In this document: piece after piece, positions 8,435 through 17,804 of the stretch | How positions within the stretch are numbered: the first letter of the stretch is position 1 | How the letters are laid out: each line of letters opens with the position of its first letter | Position numbers and translations under genes: made by a program | NCBI RefSeq assembly: GCF_031845265.1 | Contig: NZ_JAVRBG010000006.1 | Location: 1 to 64,000 of the forward strand | Length of the DNA stretch: 64,000 bases | Origin: Mesonia ostreae | Lineage (GTDB): Bacteria; Bacteroidota; Bacteroidia; Flavobacteriales; Flavobacteriaceae | Reading direction: 5' to 3' | The notes under the pieces: generated by a model | Seen by the model: only the letters and a program-made list of their open reading frames with translations | Told to the model about the DNA's origin: nothing | The model's database searches: none

Positions 8435-9331
8435 ATGGAAAATAACACAGAAAATAACGCTCAAAGTACTTTTCACAAACTGCTCGTAGAAGATGGGATT
8501 CATATTCTTACTTTTCAGAATGATACGTCTGATAATCAGTTTTTTGAAAAAGAAATGCATAGTGATTTCATTCAGTTTCATTTTTGTTTAAAAGGGATGG
8601 GGAAGTTCAGTTTTAATCAAGGAAATTATTCGCTTAATTTGGGAGAAGAAAAATCTTTACTGCTTTACAATCCCACCAAAAACTTACCTTTAAACGTTGC
8701 TGTAAGTGCAAATTCTTGGATGGTAAGTATTGTGATTTCCATTCAAAAATTGCATTCTCTATTTTCTGAAGAAGCCAATTACATCGATTTTTTAACCGAT
8801 GATAACCGGGATAAAAAATATTATCAAGAACAATCTATAAGTCCGTCGATGGCCGTAGTCTTAAGTCAGATTCTTAATTTTAACCTGCATCCTTCCGTAA
8901 AGAAAATCTATTTAAAGGGAAAAGCGTATGAATTGATGGGGCTATATTTTAACCGTCCTGAAGAAGCCGATATAGAGCAGTGTCCTTTTTTGATTGACGA
9001 AGATAATGTGCGCAAAATTCGTAAAGCAAAAGACATTATGATTCAGCGAATGGTAGAGCCTCCAAGCTTGCAAGAACTCGCCGATGAGATTGGACTAAGC
9101 TTAAAAAAACTAAAAGAAGGCTTTAAAGAAGTCTACGGCGATACCGTTTTTGGGTTTTTATTTGATTATAAAATGGACTTTGCTCGTAAGCTTTTAGAAA
9201 CAGGGCGACACAATGTAAATGAGGTTGGATTAAAAGTAGGTTACAGTACAGCAAGCCATTTTATTGCTGCTTTTAAGAAGAAATTTGGCACTACGCCCAA
9301 AAAATATATTCAGTCGGTCAATTTAATATAA
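8435..9331 (+). CDS. AraC-family transcriptional regulator
   Basis: A 298-residue protein starting at the ATG at 8435 (an in-frame ATG at 8405 is possible). The N-terminal part (about residues 20-180) is an AraC-type effector domain with FHFCLKGMGKFSFNQGNYSLNLG, a cupin-like beta pattern. The C-terminal part (about 195-298) has the two helix-turn-helix motifs, SLQELADEIGLSLKKLKEGFKEVYG and the recognisable AraC signature VGLKVGYSTASHFIAAFKK. It lies between the divergent hemA and hemH groups, so it is a candidate heme or iron regulator; the effector is unknown. Confidence 0.9.
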   Translation: MENNTENNAQSTFHKLLVEDGIHILTFQNDTSDNQFFEKEMHSDFIQFHFCLKGMGKFSFNQGNYSLNLGEEKSLLLYNPTKNLPLNVAVSANSWMVSIVISIQKLHSLFSEEANYIDFLTDDNRDKKYYQEQSISPSMAVVLSQILNFNLHPSVKKIYLKGKAYELMGLYFNRPEEADIEQCPFLIDEDNVRKIRKAKDIMIQRMVEPPSLQELADEIGLSLKKLKEGFKEVYGDTVFGFLFDYKMDFARKLLETGRHNVNEVGLKVGYSTASHFIAAFKKKFGTTPKKYIQSVNLI

Positions 9332-9388
9332 CTATTAAGAGCTTCATAAAATTGAAGGCTCTACCTGTATAATCTTAGTATAAACCAG

Positions 9389-9396
9389 TATTTTTG
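9389..9396 (+). promoter_or_regulatory. -7 box of the hemH operon
   Basis: TATTTTTG matches TAnnTTTG and ends 13 bp before the hemH ATG, implying a very short or absent 5' leader. No clear -33 box. Confidence 0.5.
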
Positions 9397-9409
9397 AAAA
9401 AAATTTGAA

Positions 9410-10450
9410 ATGAAAGGAGTTTTACTCGTCAACTTAGGTTCTCCAGAGAGCACAGACCCCAAAGATGTAAAAAAATATTTAGATCAATTTCTAATGGATG
9501 AACGCGTCATCGACGTGCCTTGGTTATTGCGCGCTTTTATTGTTAAAGGAATTGTTTTAAACACGCGCCCAAAAAAATCTGCCGCGGCCTATCAAAAAAT
9601 TTGGTGGGAAGAAGGTTCTCCGCTTATTGTACTTTCAGAGCGTTTACAAGAACAAATAGATAAATTTACAGAGGTTCCTATATCTCTAGCGATGCGTTAT
9701 GGAAAACCTAGTATGGAGCAAGGCTTAAAAGAATTGCACGCTAAAGGAGTTGATGAGGTATTATTATTACCGCTTTATCCTCAGTTTGCCATGGCAACTA
9801 CAGAGACGATTGTAGTTCTAGCAGAAGAGCTGCAAAAAGAGCATTTTCCTGGAATGAAGATTACTACAGTACCTCCTTTTTATAACCGTCCAGATTATAT
9901 TGAGGTGCTTTCTCGTAGTATTGCCGAAAAGCTAGAAAATTTAGATTACGAGCATTTGTTATTTAGTTATCACGGTGTACCAGAGCGGCACATTAAAAAA
10001 AGCGATATTACCAAATCGCATTGCCAAATAAACGATACTTGTTGTAAAACGGCATCGCCAGCGCATCAATTCTGTTACCGTCATCAATGTTATGAAACCA
10101 CTCGTTTGGTGGCCGAAAAATTAGAATTAAATCCTGATGCTTACAGTACATCATTTCAGTCGCGTCTAGGATTTGATCCTTGGTTACAACCTTATACCGA
10201 TAGGACTATTGAAAAATTTGGCCTTAACGGAATGAAAAAAATGGCCATTGTTACTCCTGCTTTTGTTTCAGATTGTTTAGAAACTTTGGAGGAAATTGCC
10301 ATGGAAGGCGAAGAAATTTTCCATGAAAATGGAGGAAAAGAACTTACCGTGATTCCTTGTTTAAATGATCGTGACGACTGGGTAAAAACATTAAGTTCAT
10401 GGATTAACGCCTGGGTAGAGGTAAAACAAGAAGAAAGTGTAGGCGCATAA
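9410..10450 (+). CDS. hemH: ferrochelatase
   Basis: Inserts Fe2+ into protoporphyrin IX to make protoheme, at the membrane surface. The 346-residue protein has KGVLLVNLGSPESTDPKDVKKYL at the N-terminus (family signature), the metal-handling histidine H188 in FSYHGVPERH, and the SRLGFDPWLQPYT segment. Residues 204-227 form an insertion with five cysteines (C205, C211, C212, C222, C227), which could hold an Fe-S cluster or a structural metal; this is inference. The stop overlaps the next ATG by one base (taATG). Confidence 0.97.
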   Translation: MKGVLLVNLGSPESTDPKDVKKYLDQFLMDERVIDVPWLLRAFIVKGIVLNTRPKKSAAAYQKIWWEEGSPLIVLSERLQEQIDKFTEVPISLAMRYGKPSMEQGLKELHAKGVDEVLLLPLYPQFAMATTETIVVLAEELQKEHFPGMKITTVPPFYNRPDYIEVLSRSIAEKLENLDYEHLLFSYHGVPERHIKKSDITKSHCQINDTCCKTASPAHQFCYRHQCYETTRLVAEKLELNPDAYSTSFQSRLGFDPWLQPYTDRTIEKFGLNGMKKMAIVTPAFVSDCLETLEEIAMEGEEIFHENGGKELTVIPCLNDRDDWVKTLSSWINAWVEVKQEESVGA

Positions 10451-11802
10451 TGGCAAAGGTAAATTCGGAAGCCCTAGGAAAAGAACCTATAGGAAAACTG
10501 CTCATTAAACAATCTTTACCGGCTTCCATTGGGATTTTGGTCATGTCGCTCAACATTTTGGTAGATACTATTTTTGTTGGGAACTGGATTGGTCCTACTG
10601 CTATTGCCGCCATCAACGTGGTCTTGCCCGTATCTTTCTTTATTGCTGCGTTAGGAATGGCCATTGGGATTGGAGGTTCTTCTATTATCTCTAGGGCATT
10701 AGGCTCTAACAATCACATAAAAGCACTAAAAACCTTCGGAAACCAAATTATCTTAACGCTGGTGTTGTGTATTTTATTGGTGGTCTTGGGACTTTGGTTT
10801 ATTAAAGAACTCATTCCCGCCTTTGGCGGAAAAGGAGATATTTACGCTCCCGCAGAAATCTATTATCGCATTGTGCTTTACGGAGTTCCTATTTTGGCCT
10901 TGAGCATGATGGGAAACTCTGTGATTAGAGCAGAAGGACAACCTAAATTTGCGATGGTTGCCATGATTTTGCCTTCTATTGTTAATCTCGTGGCAGATTA
11001 TATTTTTATTTACATTTTTGATTGGGGAATGGCAGGAGCTGCTTGGGCAACAACCGGCTCTTATTTTATCTCTTTCTCCTACGTGTTGTGGTTTTTCCTT
11101 TCTAAAAACTCAGAGTTAAAACTAAATAAAGCGCATTTTAAACTCGATTTTCCTATCTTAAAAGAAATTGCATCGCTGGGATTTGTCACTTTAGCAAGAC
11201 AAGCGGTGGTAAGTGTTACCTATTTATTACTGAATAATATTTTATTTAATTTAGGCGGAGAGGCCTCGGTAACAGTATATGCGATTGTAGGAAGAATGCT
11301 CATGTTTGCGCTATTTCCAGTATTGGGAGTAACGCAAGGTTTTTTGCCTATTGCAGGTTATAACTATGGGTCACATCAGCCCGAAAGAGTGAGAGAATCT
11401 ATTAATAAGGCAATTTTGTATGCAGGAATTTTAGCTTTGGGCGTATTTGCAATCATTATGATTTTCCCCGAATCTATTGTGGCTATTTTTACCACAGATG
11501 AAACGATTTTGGCAGAAACTCCATCGGCCATGCGTTGGGTTTTTGCAGCATTGCCTATTATTTCGCTTCAATTGATAGGCTCAGCCTACTTTCAGGCGAT
11601 AGGAAAAGCAACTCCCGCTTTTTTACTCACCTTAACCAGGCAAGGCTTTTTCTTTATCCCGCTCATTTTAATATTGCCTGAGTATTACGGAGAATTAGGC
11701 GTTTGGATTTCTTTTCCGCTAGCCGATTTTCTTTCTACCATCGTCACAGGATTTTTTTTGAATAGAGAAATTAAAAAGAATTTAGTTCCAAAATCAGTAT
11801 AA
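10450..11802 (+). CDS. MATE-family multidrug/organic cation exporter
   Basis: A 450-residue inner-membrane protein with about twelve hydrophobic segments in two halves, consistent with the MATE fold. Recognisable segments are LPASIGILVMSLNILVDTIFVG near the N-terminus, GIGGSSIISRALG (about residues 78-90) and VTQGFLPIAGYNYGS in the second half. MATE proteins export drugs or metabolites using Na+ or H+ gradients. It starts inside the hemH stop codon, so it is cotranslated with ferrochelatase; export of a porphyrin or a toxic by-product is conceivable but not shown. Confidence 0.92.
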   Translation: MAKVNSEALGKEPIGKLLIKQSLPASIGILVMSLNILVDTIFVGNWIGPTAIAAINVVLPVSFFIAALGMAIGIGGSSIISRALGSNNHIKALKTFGNQIILTLVLCILLVVLGLWFIKELIPAFGGKGDIYAPAEIYYRIVLYGVPILALSMMGNSVIRAEGQPKFAMVAMILPSIVNLVADYIFIYIFDWGMAGAAWATTGSYFISFSYVLWFFLSKNSELKLNKAHFKLDFPILKEIASLGFVTLARQAVVSVTYLLLNNILFNLGGEASVTVYAIVGRMLMFALFPVLGVTQGFLPIAGYNYGSHQPERVRESINKAILYAGILALGVFAIIMIFPESIVAIFTTDETILAETPSAMRWVFAALPIISLQLIGSAYFQAIGKATPAFLLTLTRQGFFFIPLILILPEYYGELGVWISFPLADFLSTIVTGFFLNREIKKNLVPKSV

Positions 11803-11829
11803 CCGAGTCATGAATAATTAAATTTGAGT

Positions 11830-12372
11830 ATGGAATACTACAATTACATAAAATCGCTTCATCTAATTTTTGTGATTACGTGGTTTGCAGGCTTGTTCTA
11901 TATCCCGAGGTTGTTTATTTACCATATTGAAGCTCAGGCTAAAAATGAGGTCGAAAGAGAAATTTTAAGCGATCAGTTAAAAATTATGACCAAGAGGTTG
12001 TGGACTATTATTACATGGCCTTCCGCAGTTTTGGCTACGCTATTTGCGGTTTGGTTATTAATTTTAAACCCTGCGTGGCTATCGCAGCCTTGGATGCACA
12101 TAAAATTGGCATTTGTTTTGTTGCTATTTATATATCACGGAAAATGTCAACAGATTTTTAAGCAACAACAAAACAATATTTTTAAATGGACCTCCAATCA
12201 AATGCGCTTATTTAATGAAGGTTCAACCCTTATACTTTTCTCCGTGGTGTTTTTGGTGATCTTAAAAGGTACCTTCAATTGGATTTTTGGCGTGGCAGGT
12301 ATTTTCGTGTTAGGAATTTTACTCATGTTGGGCATTAAAGTGTACAAACGAATTAGAAATAAAAACAATTAA
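11830..12372 (+). CDS. hemJ: protoporphyrinogen IX oxidase, HemJ type
   Basis: A 180-residue membrane protein (start at ATG 11830; a TTG lies 6 bp upstream). It has four hydrophobic segments and the HemJ signature at the N-terminus: YIKSLHLIFVITWFAGLFYIPRLFIYH, carrying the conserved His and Arg residues of this family. HemJ oxidises protoporphyrinogen IX to protoporphyrin IX in the inner membrane and replaces HemG/HemY in many bacteria. Neighbours hemH and the facing hemA-F cluster support this role. One nucleotide separates it from the histidine kinase. Confidence 0.9.
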   Translation: MEYYNYIKSLHLIFVITWFAGLFYIPRLFIYHIEAQAKNEVEREILSDQLKIMTKRLWTIITWPSAVLATLFAVWLLILNPAWLSQPWMHIKLAFVLLLFIYHGKCQQIFKQQQNNIFKWTSNQMRLFNEGSTLILFSVVFLVILKGTFNWIFGVAGIFVLGILLMLGIKVYKRIRNKNN

Positions 12373-12373
12373 G

Positions 12374-13825
12374 ATGAGGTGGCTCAAACGTTCTTTACGA
12401 ACCCGAATTTTCTTGAGCATGATATTTTTGGTGTTAGGAGCCTCTGTTCTTATCGCCGTAGTTACCATTTATCAATATAAAAAAGAAGCGGAAGCCTACC
12501 AAAAAGATAAACTCAAGCAAAAGGAAGCTTCCATACGAGCGAGTATTAATTATGAAATACAAACGACCACTTATGAGGTCACCACAGAAAATATTCCATT
12601 AATTTTTAGAAAGAAAATTCACGAGCTTAAAAACATTCATAACACCGAAATTAATTTTTACGATCTTCAAGGGCGCTTGCTTAAATCTTCTAAAGCAACT
12701 TTTTTTAAAGACACATCAGTAACCAACATGCCTAAGGAAGCTTTATTGCTTTTAGAGGGATCTGAAAATAAAAAATACGTTCGTTTTTATAAAGAGGACG
12801 GAAAAAAATACCAATCTTCTTATACTTACATTACCGATGCTTATTTTAAACCTTTAGCAATTCTTAACCTTCCAAGAATTGACGACGACGGATTTATAGA
12901 CATGCAGCTAAAAGATTTCTTAAAAATCTTGGCTCAAGTTTATATATTTCTCATTTTGATTGCAATTTTATTGTCCTACTTTTTATCTAAATACATTACC
13001 TCTTCTTTAAAAACGGTAAGTGAAAAAATACACGCTACCCGATTGGATAAAAAGAATAAAAAAATTGCTATAAAAGACACTTCAGAAGAGATTAAGTCGC
13101 TTATTAAAGCCTATAACTCTATGATAGATGAGTTAGAAGAAAGTGCGGTAAAATTGGCCACCAACGAGCGAGAACAAGCTTGGCGCGAAATGGCAAAACA
13201 AGTGGCGCACGAGATTAAAAATCCGTTGACGCCTATGCGATTAACCGTACAGAGTTTTGAGCGACGTTTTGATCCTGAAGACCCAGATATTAAAGAAAAG
13301 CTTAAAGATTACACCAAGACGCTTATTCAGCAAATTGATACGATGAGTTCTATTGCTTCGGCCTTTTCTAATTTTGCTAAGATGCCGGCACAGCAAAATG
13401 AAACGCTTAATGTGCCAAAAATCGTTAAATTAGCCTTAGATATTTTTAATGAAATGAATATTGAGTTCTTTACGGAAGAGGAAGAGATTTTAGCCATTTT
13501 TGACCGTACGCAATTGATTAGGGTAGTGACCAACTTGGTGAAAAATGCTTTGCAGGCTTCAGAAGAAAATCCGCAGCAGCGAGTAGAAGTTTTGGTAAAA
13601 ACAGATGAAGATTCGGTTTGTATTCTTATTAAAGATAACGGAACAGGAATTTCAGAAGAAAATAAAATTCATATTTTTGAACCTAAATTTACCACTAAAT
13701 CTAGCGGAATGGGACTAGGTTTAGGAATTATAAAAACCATTATTGAAGCCTATAAAGGCAGCATATCTTTTACTTCTAAAGAAGGAGAAGGAACTACATT
13801 TAATGTTAAATTTCCTAAAATATAA
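12374..13825 (+). CDS. membrane sensor histidine kinase, NtrY-like
   Basis: A 483-residue kinase. Transmembrane segments at about residues 13-32 and 183-205 enclose an extracytoplasmic sensor region of ~150 residues without a recognised fold. A HAMP-like linker (206-260) is followed by the phospho-acceptor H279 in VAHEIKNPLTPMRL, the N box VVTNLVKNALQAS (384-396), and G boxes DNGTGISEE and SSGMGLGLGI. HEIKNPLTP is typical of NtrB/NtrY-type kinases. No response regulator is adjacent, so its partner is elsewhere. It lies 1 bp after hemJ. Confidence 0.93.
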   Translation: MRWLKRSLRTRIFLSMIFLVLGASVLIAVVTIYQYKKEAEAYQKDKLKQKEASIRASINYEIQTTTYEVTTENIPLIFRKKIHELKNIHNTEINFYDLQGRLLKSSKATFFKDTSVTNMPKEALLLLEGSENKKYVRFYKEDGKKYQSSYTYITDAYFKPLAILNLPRIDDDGFIDMQLKDFLKILAQVYIFLILIAILLSYFLSKYITSSLKTVSEKIHATRLDKKNKKIAIKDTSEEIKSLIKAYNSMIDELEESAVKLATNEREQAWREMAKQVAHEIKNPLTPMRLTVQSFERRFDPEDPDIKEKLKDYTKTLIQQIDTMSSIASAFSNFAKMPAQQNETLNVPKIVKLALDIFNEMNIEFFTEEEEILAIFDRTQLIRVVTNLVKNALQASEENPQQRVEVLVKTDEDSVCILIKDNGTGISEENKIHIFEPKFTTKSSGMGLGLGIIKTIIEAYKGSISFTSKEGEGTTFNVKFPKI

Positions 13826-13828
13826 ACT

Positions 13829-14611
13829 ATGAGTTACCACAATATTTTATTAGAAAAAGAAAACGGATTGGCGCAATTAACCATCAACCGACCTAAAAAA
13901 TTAAACGCTTTAAACAGAGAAACTCTCGCCGAAATTCATAGCGCTTTCGCAGAATTGGAGAGCGACGAAGAGGTAAAAGCAATCATCATCACCGGAAGCG
14001 GAGAAAAAGCTTTTGTAGCCGGAGCAGATATTTCTGAATTTGCCGATTATAACGTGGAAGAAGGAAAAGATCTTGCCGCAAAAGGACAAAAAGAAGTCTT
14101 TGATCGTATTGCCAATTTTAAGAAACCTGTGATTGCAGCCATCAATGGTTTTGCATTGGGTGGCGGACTAGAATTAGCCATGGCGGCACATTTTAGAATT
14201 GCCAGCGATAATGCTAAAATGGGATTGCCAGAAACATCATTGGGAGTAATTCCTGGGTATGGAGGAACGCAGCGTTTGCCGCAATTGGTAGGTAAAGGTA
14301 GAGCGATGGAAATGATTATGACGGCAGGAATGATTGATGCGAAACAAGCTTTGCAATACGGTTTGGTAAATCATGTAACCACTGCAGATGAACTGATGGA
14401 ACTTGCTACTAAAACGGCTCATAAGATTATGAGAAATTCTATGGTTGCCATTTCTAGAGCAATTGAAGCCATTAATGCGAACGATGAAGATGGCGTAAAT
14501 GGTTTTGAAAAAGAAGTAGAGAACTTTGGAAAAAGTTTTGATACCGAAGATTTTAAGGAAGGAACGAGTGCCTTTTTAGATAAGAGAAAAGCAGATTTTC
14601 CTAATAAATAG
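13829..14611 (+). CDS. enoyl-CoA hydratase/isomerase family protein (crotonase)
   Basis: A 260-residue crotonase-fold enzyme. Both catalytic glutamates of true hydratases are present: E115 in ALGGGLELAMAA and E135 in LPETSLGV. The oxyanion-hole segment is FVAGADISEF (about residues 62-71), and GYGGTQRLPQLVGKG is a family signature. It probably hydrates short-chain enoyl-CoA (crotonyl-CoA) in fatty-acid oxidation or butanoate metabolism. It follows the kinase by 3 bp, so it may share its transcript, although no functional link is apparent. Confidence 0.93.
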   Translation: MSYHNILLEKENGLAQLTINRPKKLNALNRETLAEIHSAFAELESDEEVKAIIITGSGEKAFVAGADISEFADYNVEEGKDLAAKGQKEVFDRIANFKKPVIAAINGFALGGGLELAMAAHFRIASDNAKMGLPETSLGVIPGYGGTQRLPQLVGKGRAMEMIMTAGMIDAKQALQYGLVNHVTTADELMELATKTAHKIMRNSMVAISRAIEAINANDEDGVNGFEKEVENFGKSFDTEDFKEGTSAFLDKRKADFPNK

Positions 14612-15008
14612 TCGTCTGCGACTAAGATTTATGATTGCTTTCGCCCGTATCATTCGGGTGGAAGCTAATAGACTTATTTGGTATTGCTTTGATGATTCTT
14701 AGGTCAAGTGTTATTTAATACGATGGTATTTAGAAAATAAAGGGGAGTTTCAATTATAACCTGAGTTCGATCTAATTTTAATAAAGTTCAAATACTGTCA
14801 GTTCGAGTGATTTTTCTTGGAAAAATTATACCGAGAACAAGTATTTGAACGAAAATCGTTATTCTCGTTACAAAATTTTTTCAAAATTTCACTCGAACTG
14901 ACACGATTTTCTCAGGTCGAATACAGATTTACACTTACATTTTTTAAAAAAGACATCATTTAATCGGATAAAACCCATAAAATAGGAAATAATCCCACTT
15001 AAATAAGC
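14612..15008. other. intergenic region with hairpins and a nested inverted repeat
   Basis: No gene is visible. A hairpin lies at 14637-14665 (gctttcgcccg / cgggtggaagc with GU pairs), which may end the crotonase transcript, and a dispersed nested inverted-repeat element is at 14797-14902. The remaining sequence is AT-rich. Confidence 0.6.
14797..14902. repeat. nested inverted-repeat element, copy A
   Basis: Outer arms gtcagttcgagtga and tcactcgaactgac (14 bp, perfect) enclose about 78 bp with an inner accgagaac/gttctcg-like pairing. Copies B (42814-42945) and C (44966-45090) share the arms. Confidence 0.8.
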
Positions 15009-15036
15009 TAACTTTGACTTAAATTAAGTCAAAGTT
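15009..15036 (+). promoter_or_regulatory. promoter -7 box inside a 27-bp perfect palindrome
   Basis: TAACTTTG at 15009-15016 matches the TAnnTTTG box. It overlaps a perfect inverted repeat, aactttgactta / taagtcaaagtt, with a 3-base spacer (15010-15036) that ends 5 bp before the radical SAM ATG. It could be an operator for a dimeric repressor or an RNA hairpin masking the start codon. Confidence 0.65.
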
Positions 15037-15041
15037 TCTTT

Positions 15042-16115
15042 ATGTCTATTTCTTATCAAAAAGGTCGGGGTGCACAAAAAAATGTGCATAACAAATTTCA
15101 GGAATACGAGCATAGCGTAGATTCTGAATATTTGGAATACTGCCATAAAGAAGGAGAAGAACCGCAAAAGCAACACACAAATTTTCTAGAGGTTTTCCCA
15201 AAAACTTTTGTGAATAAAGTGAAAAGTCCAGATGTGGGGATGGGTTTTTCTGCTAATCCTTACCAAGGGTGTGAACACGGTTGCATTTATTGTTATGCTA
15301 GAAATACACACGAATATTGGGGTTATGGTGCTGGTTTAGATTTTGAAAAACAAATCTTAGTCAAGAAAAATGCGCCCGAATTATTGGAGCAGAAATTAAA
15401 GAGTAAAAACTGGCAGGGTGATGCTATTGTTTTTTCTGGAAATACGGATTGTTACCAACCCATAGAACGCAAATTGCAAATTACTCGGCAGTGTTTGGAA
15501 GTGATGCTTCAATATAAGCATCCTACAGGAATCATCACTAAAAATAGCCTTATTTTAAGAGACCTAGATCTTTTAAAAGAATTGGCTCAGCTTAACCTCA
15601 TTAGGGTGAATATTTCTATCACTTCTTTGTCTGAAGAAACACGTAGGTTGTTAGAACCTAGAACGGCGAGCATAAAGCAACGTTTAAAAACTGTGGAAGA
15701 ACTTTCTATGAACGGGATTCCTGTAAGTGTAATGATGGCACCCATTATTCCCAGCATCAATAGTCATGAAATTTTGCCTTTGGTAAAAAAAGTAAGCGAG
15801 TTGGGAGCTAGGTCTGTGGGATATACAGTAGTGCGTTTAAATGGCGCTATCGCGGAAATTTTTAAAGATTGGATTGAAAAAGCATTACCCGATAGAGCCG
15901 AAAAAGTCTTGCATCAAATTGAAGCTTGCCACGGAGGAAATCTGAATGATAGTCGGTTTGGAACTCGGATGAAGGGAGAAGGGGAGTTTGCTAAGCAAAT
16001 TGCGCTTCAGTTTAAAATAGCTAGAGGTAAATATTTTTCTTCCGTAAAGGAAATTCCAGCATTAGATAAAAGCCACTATTTAGAACTTAAAAATCCGCAG
16101 TATACATTGTTTTAA
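15042..16115 (+). CDS. PA0069-family radical SAM protein
   Basis: A 357-residue protein with the radical SAM cluster motif CX3CX2C (C77, C81, C84) in GCEHGCIYCYARNTHEYWG. That exact context, together with VFSGNTDCYQPIE and TARLLEPRT-like TRRLLEPRTAS, is the pattern of the PA0069/Rv2578c family, distantly related to spore photoproduct lyase. The biochemical reaction of this family is not established to my knowledge. The gene is monocistronic, behind a striking palindrome, and its end overlaps the convergent HD gene by 4 bp. Confidence 0.88.
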   Translation: MSISYQKGRGAQKNVHNKFQEYEHSVDSEYLEYCHKEGEEPQKQHTNFLEVFPKTFVNKVKSPDVGMGFSANPYQGCEHGCIYCYARNTHEYWGYGAGLDFEKQILVKKNAPELLEQKLKSKNWQGDAIVFSGNTDCYQPIERKLQITRQCLEVMLQYKHPTGIITKNSLILRDLDLLKELAQLNLIRVNISITSLSEETRRLLEPRTASIKQRLKTVEELSMNGIPVSVMMAPIIPSINSHEILPLVKKVSELGARSVGYTVVRLNGAIAEIFKDWIEKALPDRAEKVLHQIEACHGGNLNDSRFGTRMKGEGEFAKQIALQFKIARGKYFSSVKEIPALDKSHYLELKNPQYTLF

Positions 16116-16768
16116 CGCTTTCCTTCCCACTCAGCGTAAAACTGCTCTAGATACAACTCCATAAATTCGTGGCGTTGCTTGGCCATTTTAGTACCCGTTT
16201 TGGTATTCATGCGGTCTTTTAACAGTAAGAGTTTTTCGTAAAAATGGTTGATGGTAGGATTTTCTCCTTTTTTGTATTCTTCTTTGCTCATATCTAGTTT
16301 CGGAGCGATGGAAGGGTCGTAGATTTTTCGGTTTTTAAAACCTCCATAATTAAAAGTACGTGCAATACCAATGGCGCCAATGGCATCGAGTCTATCGGCA
16401 TCCTGAACCACATTAAGCTCTGGAGAAGTAAAGGTTTGTTGAATGTTTCCGCCTTTAAAAGAGATATTTTTAATAATTTCTTTTACGTGCGTTATCACAG
16501 GTTCTTTAAGATGTAGGCTTTTTAAAAAAGTGCTTGCTTTTTCAGGTCCAATGCTTTCATCTCCATCATAAAATTTAGAGTCGGCTATATCGTGTAAAAG
16601 TGCGCCTAAAGAAACAATTTCTAGATCTACTTTTTCTTGTGCGGCAATAAGCAGGGCATTTTTATAGACGCGTTCTATATGAAACCAGTCGTGACCACCT
16701 TCGGCATGTTGTAATTCATTTTTTACAAAAGCTTTGGTGGCCAGAATGATTTTAGATTCTTCCCTCAT
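16112..16768 (-). CDS. HD-domain phosphohydrolase
   Basis: A 218-residue HD-superfamily enzyme. Metal ligands are visible as H30 (GHDWFHIERV), the HD pair H59-D60 in LGALLHDIAD, and the later Asp in QDADRLDAIGAIG (about residue 127). The family hydrolyses phosphate esters of nucleotides or similar metabolites; the YedJ-like layout fits a small-molecule phosphohydrolase. It follows the acyl-ACP desaturase by 28 bp and converges on the radical SAM gene. Confidence 0.9.
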   Translation of the reverse strand: MREESKIILATKAFVKNELQHAEGGHDWFHIERVYKNALLIAAQEKVDLEIVSLGALLHDIADSKFYDGDESIGPEKASTFLKSLHLKEPVITHVKEIIKNISFKGGNIQQTFTSPELNVVQDADRLDAIGAIGIARTFNYGGFKNRKIYDPSIAPKLDMSKEEYKKGENPTINHFYEKLLLLKDRMNTKTGTKMAKQRHEFMELYLEQFYAEWEGKR

Positions 16769-16796
16769 CTATACCAGTTTTATTATAAAATAAGTA

Positions 16797-17792
16797 TTAT
16801 TTAGTTAAAGCAGGGTTAACCCATTTAAAGTGTGTAATCTCGTCAGAAATTTTCATTCTGCTCTGGATACGCTCCATTCTTGCCGGAAGTTTGGTCACAA
16901 AGTCTCTCGCTTTTTCGGCTTCTTCATTGAGGCCCGTTAATTTCTCGATATCCCAACGTACAATCAATCGCTTCATAATATCTATATAATCGTTCCCGGT
17001 GTAGACACCAATACGTTGTGCGCAATTGGAAAATTCATCGAAAGCGCTTCCCATCGTATCGCCAGACTCTCTTAAGAACATAGCGGGCATAACAATTTTG
17101 TTTTTCATCATATCTTTAAAAGCAATCATCATATTGCTAGGATCTATTTTAAAGATTTCGTCTACGAACGTACTGTAAGCATTAAAGTGACGCATTTCAT
17201 CTCCGCTAATGATTTTACACATTTTTGCTAAAGATTTATTTCCATAATTACGCGCTAATTTGGCCACACGGTTATGAGAAACATAGGTCGCCAATTCCTG
17301 AAAACTCGTGTAAACAAAGTTTTTATAGGGATCTCTATCGGTTCCAATATCAAAACCATCATTGATTAAGTGTTGCGTGGTACGCTCTACTTCAATCATA
17401 TTTACTCTCCCAGAAAGATACAAGTATTTGTTAAGCACATCGCCGTGACGGTTCTCCTCGGCTGTCCAATATCGTACCCATCTAGACCATGAAGTTCCTC
17501 CGTCTTGCTGGCTTATGCCATCTACATCCATCAACCAAGATTCATAAGTAGGCAAGGCTTCTTCAGTAATGGTATCTCCCACTAAAACTACCCAAAAATC
17601 ATAAGGAAGCTCTTTTGCAAGCTCTCTAATTTCGGTTACTTCGTCATAAAAACTGTCTCCTTGAGAATTGGGCAAAAAGTCTGTAGGTTGCCAAATTTCT
17701 TCCACGGGAATAAGGAATTGATCAATAAATCCATCAACCTTACTTTCCAGTTGCTGCATTACTTCGAGTCGTATATTTTTTTGAGGATCCAT
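16797..17792 (-). CDS. acyl-ACP desaturase (soluble diiron)
   Basis: A 331-residue ferritin-like diiron enzyme. Two EXXH motifs are present: EENRH (E113, H116) and DEMRH (E199, H202), with further carboxylates E78 (TEEALPTYE) and E166 (FQELATYVSH), the full ligand set of stearoyl-ACP 9-desaturases. It would introduce a cis double bond into acyl-ACP using O2 and ferredoxin. It lies 12 bp downstream of plsC, so unsaturated acyl chains and phosphatidate synthesis are encoded together. Confidence 0.93.
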   Translation of the reverse strand: MDPQKNIRLEVMQQLESKVDGFIDQFLIPVEEIWQPTDFLPNSQGDSFYDEVTEIRELAKELPYDFWVVLVGDTITEEALPTYESWLMDVDGISQQDGGTSWSRWVRYWTAEENRHGDVLNKYLYLSGRVNMIEVERTTQHLINDGFDIGTDRDPYKNFVYTSFQELATYVSHNRVAKLARNYGNKSLAKMCKIISGDEMRHFNAYSTFVDEIFKIDPSNMMIAFKDMMKNKIVMPAMFLRESGDTMGSAFDEFSNCAQRIGVYTGNDYIDIMKRLIVRWDIEKLTGLNEEAEKARDFVTKLPARMERIQSRMKISDEITHFKWVNPALTK

Positions 17793-17804
17793 ATGGGTTT
17801 GTAT

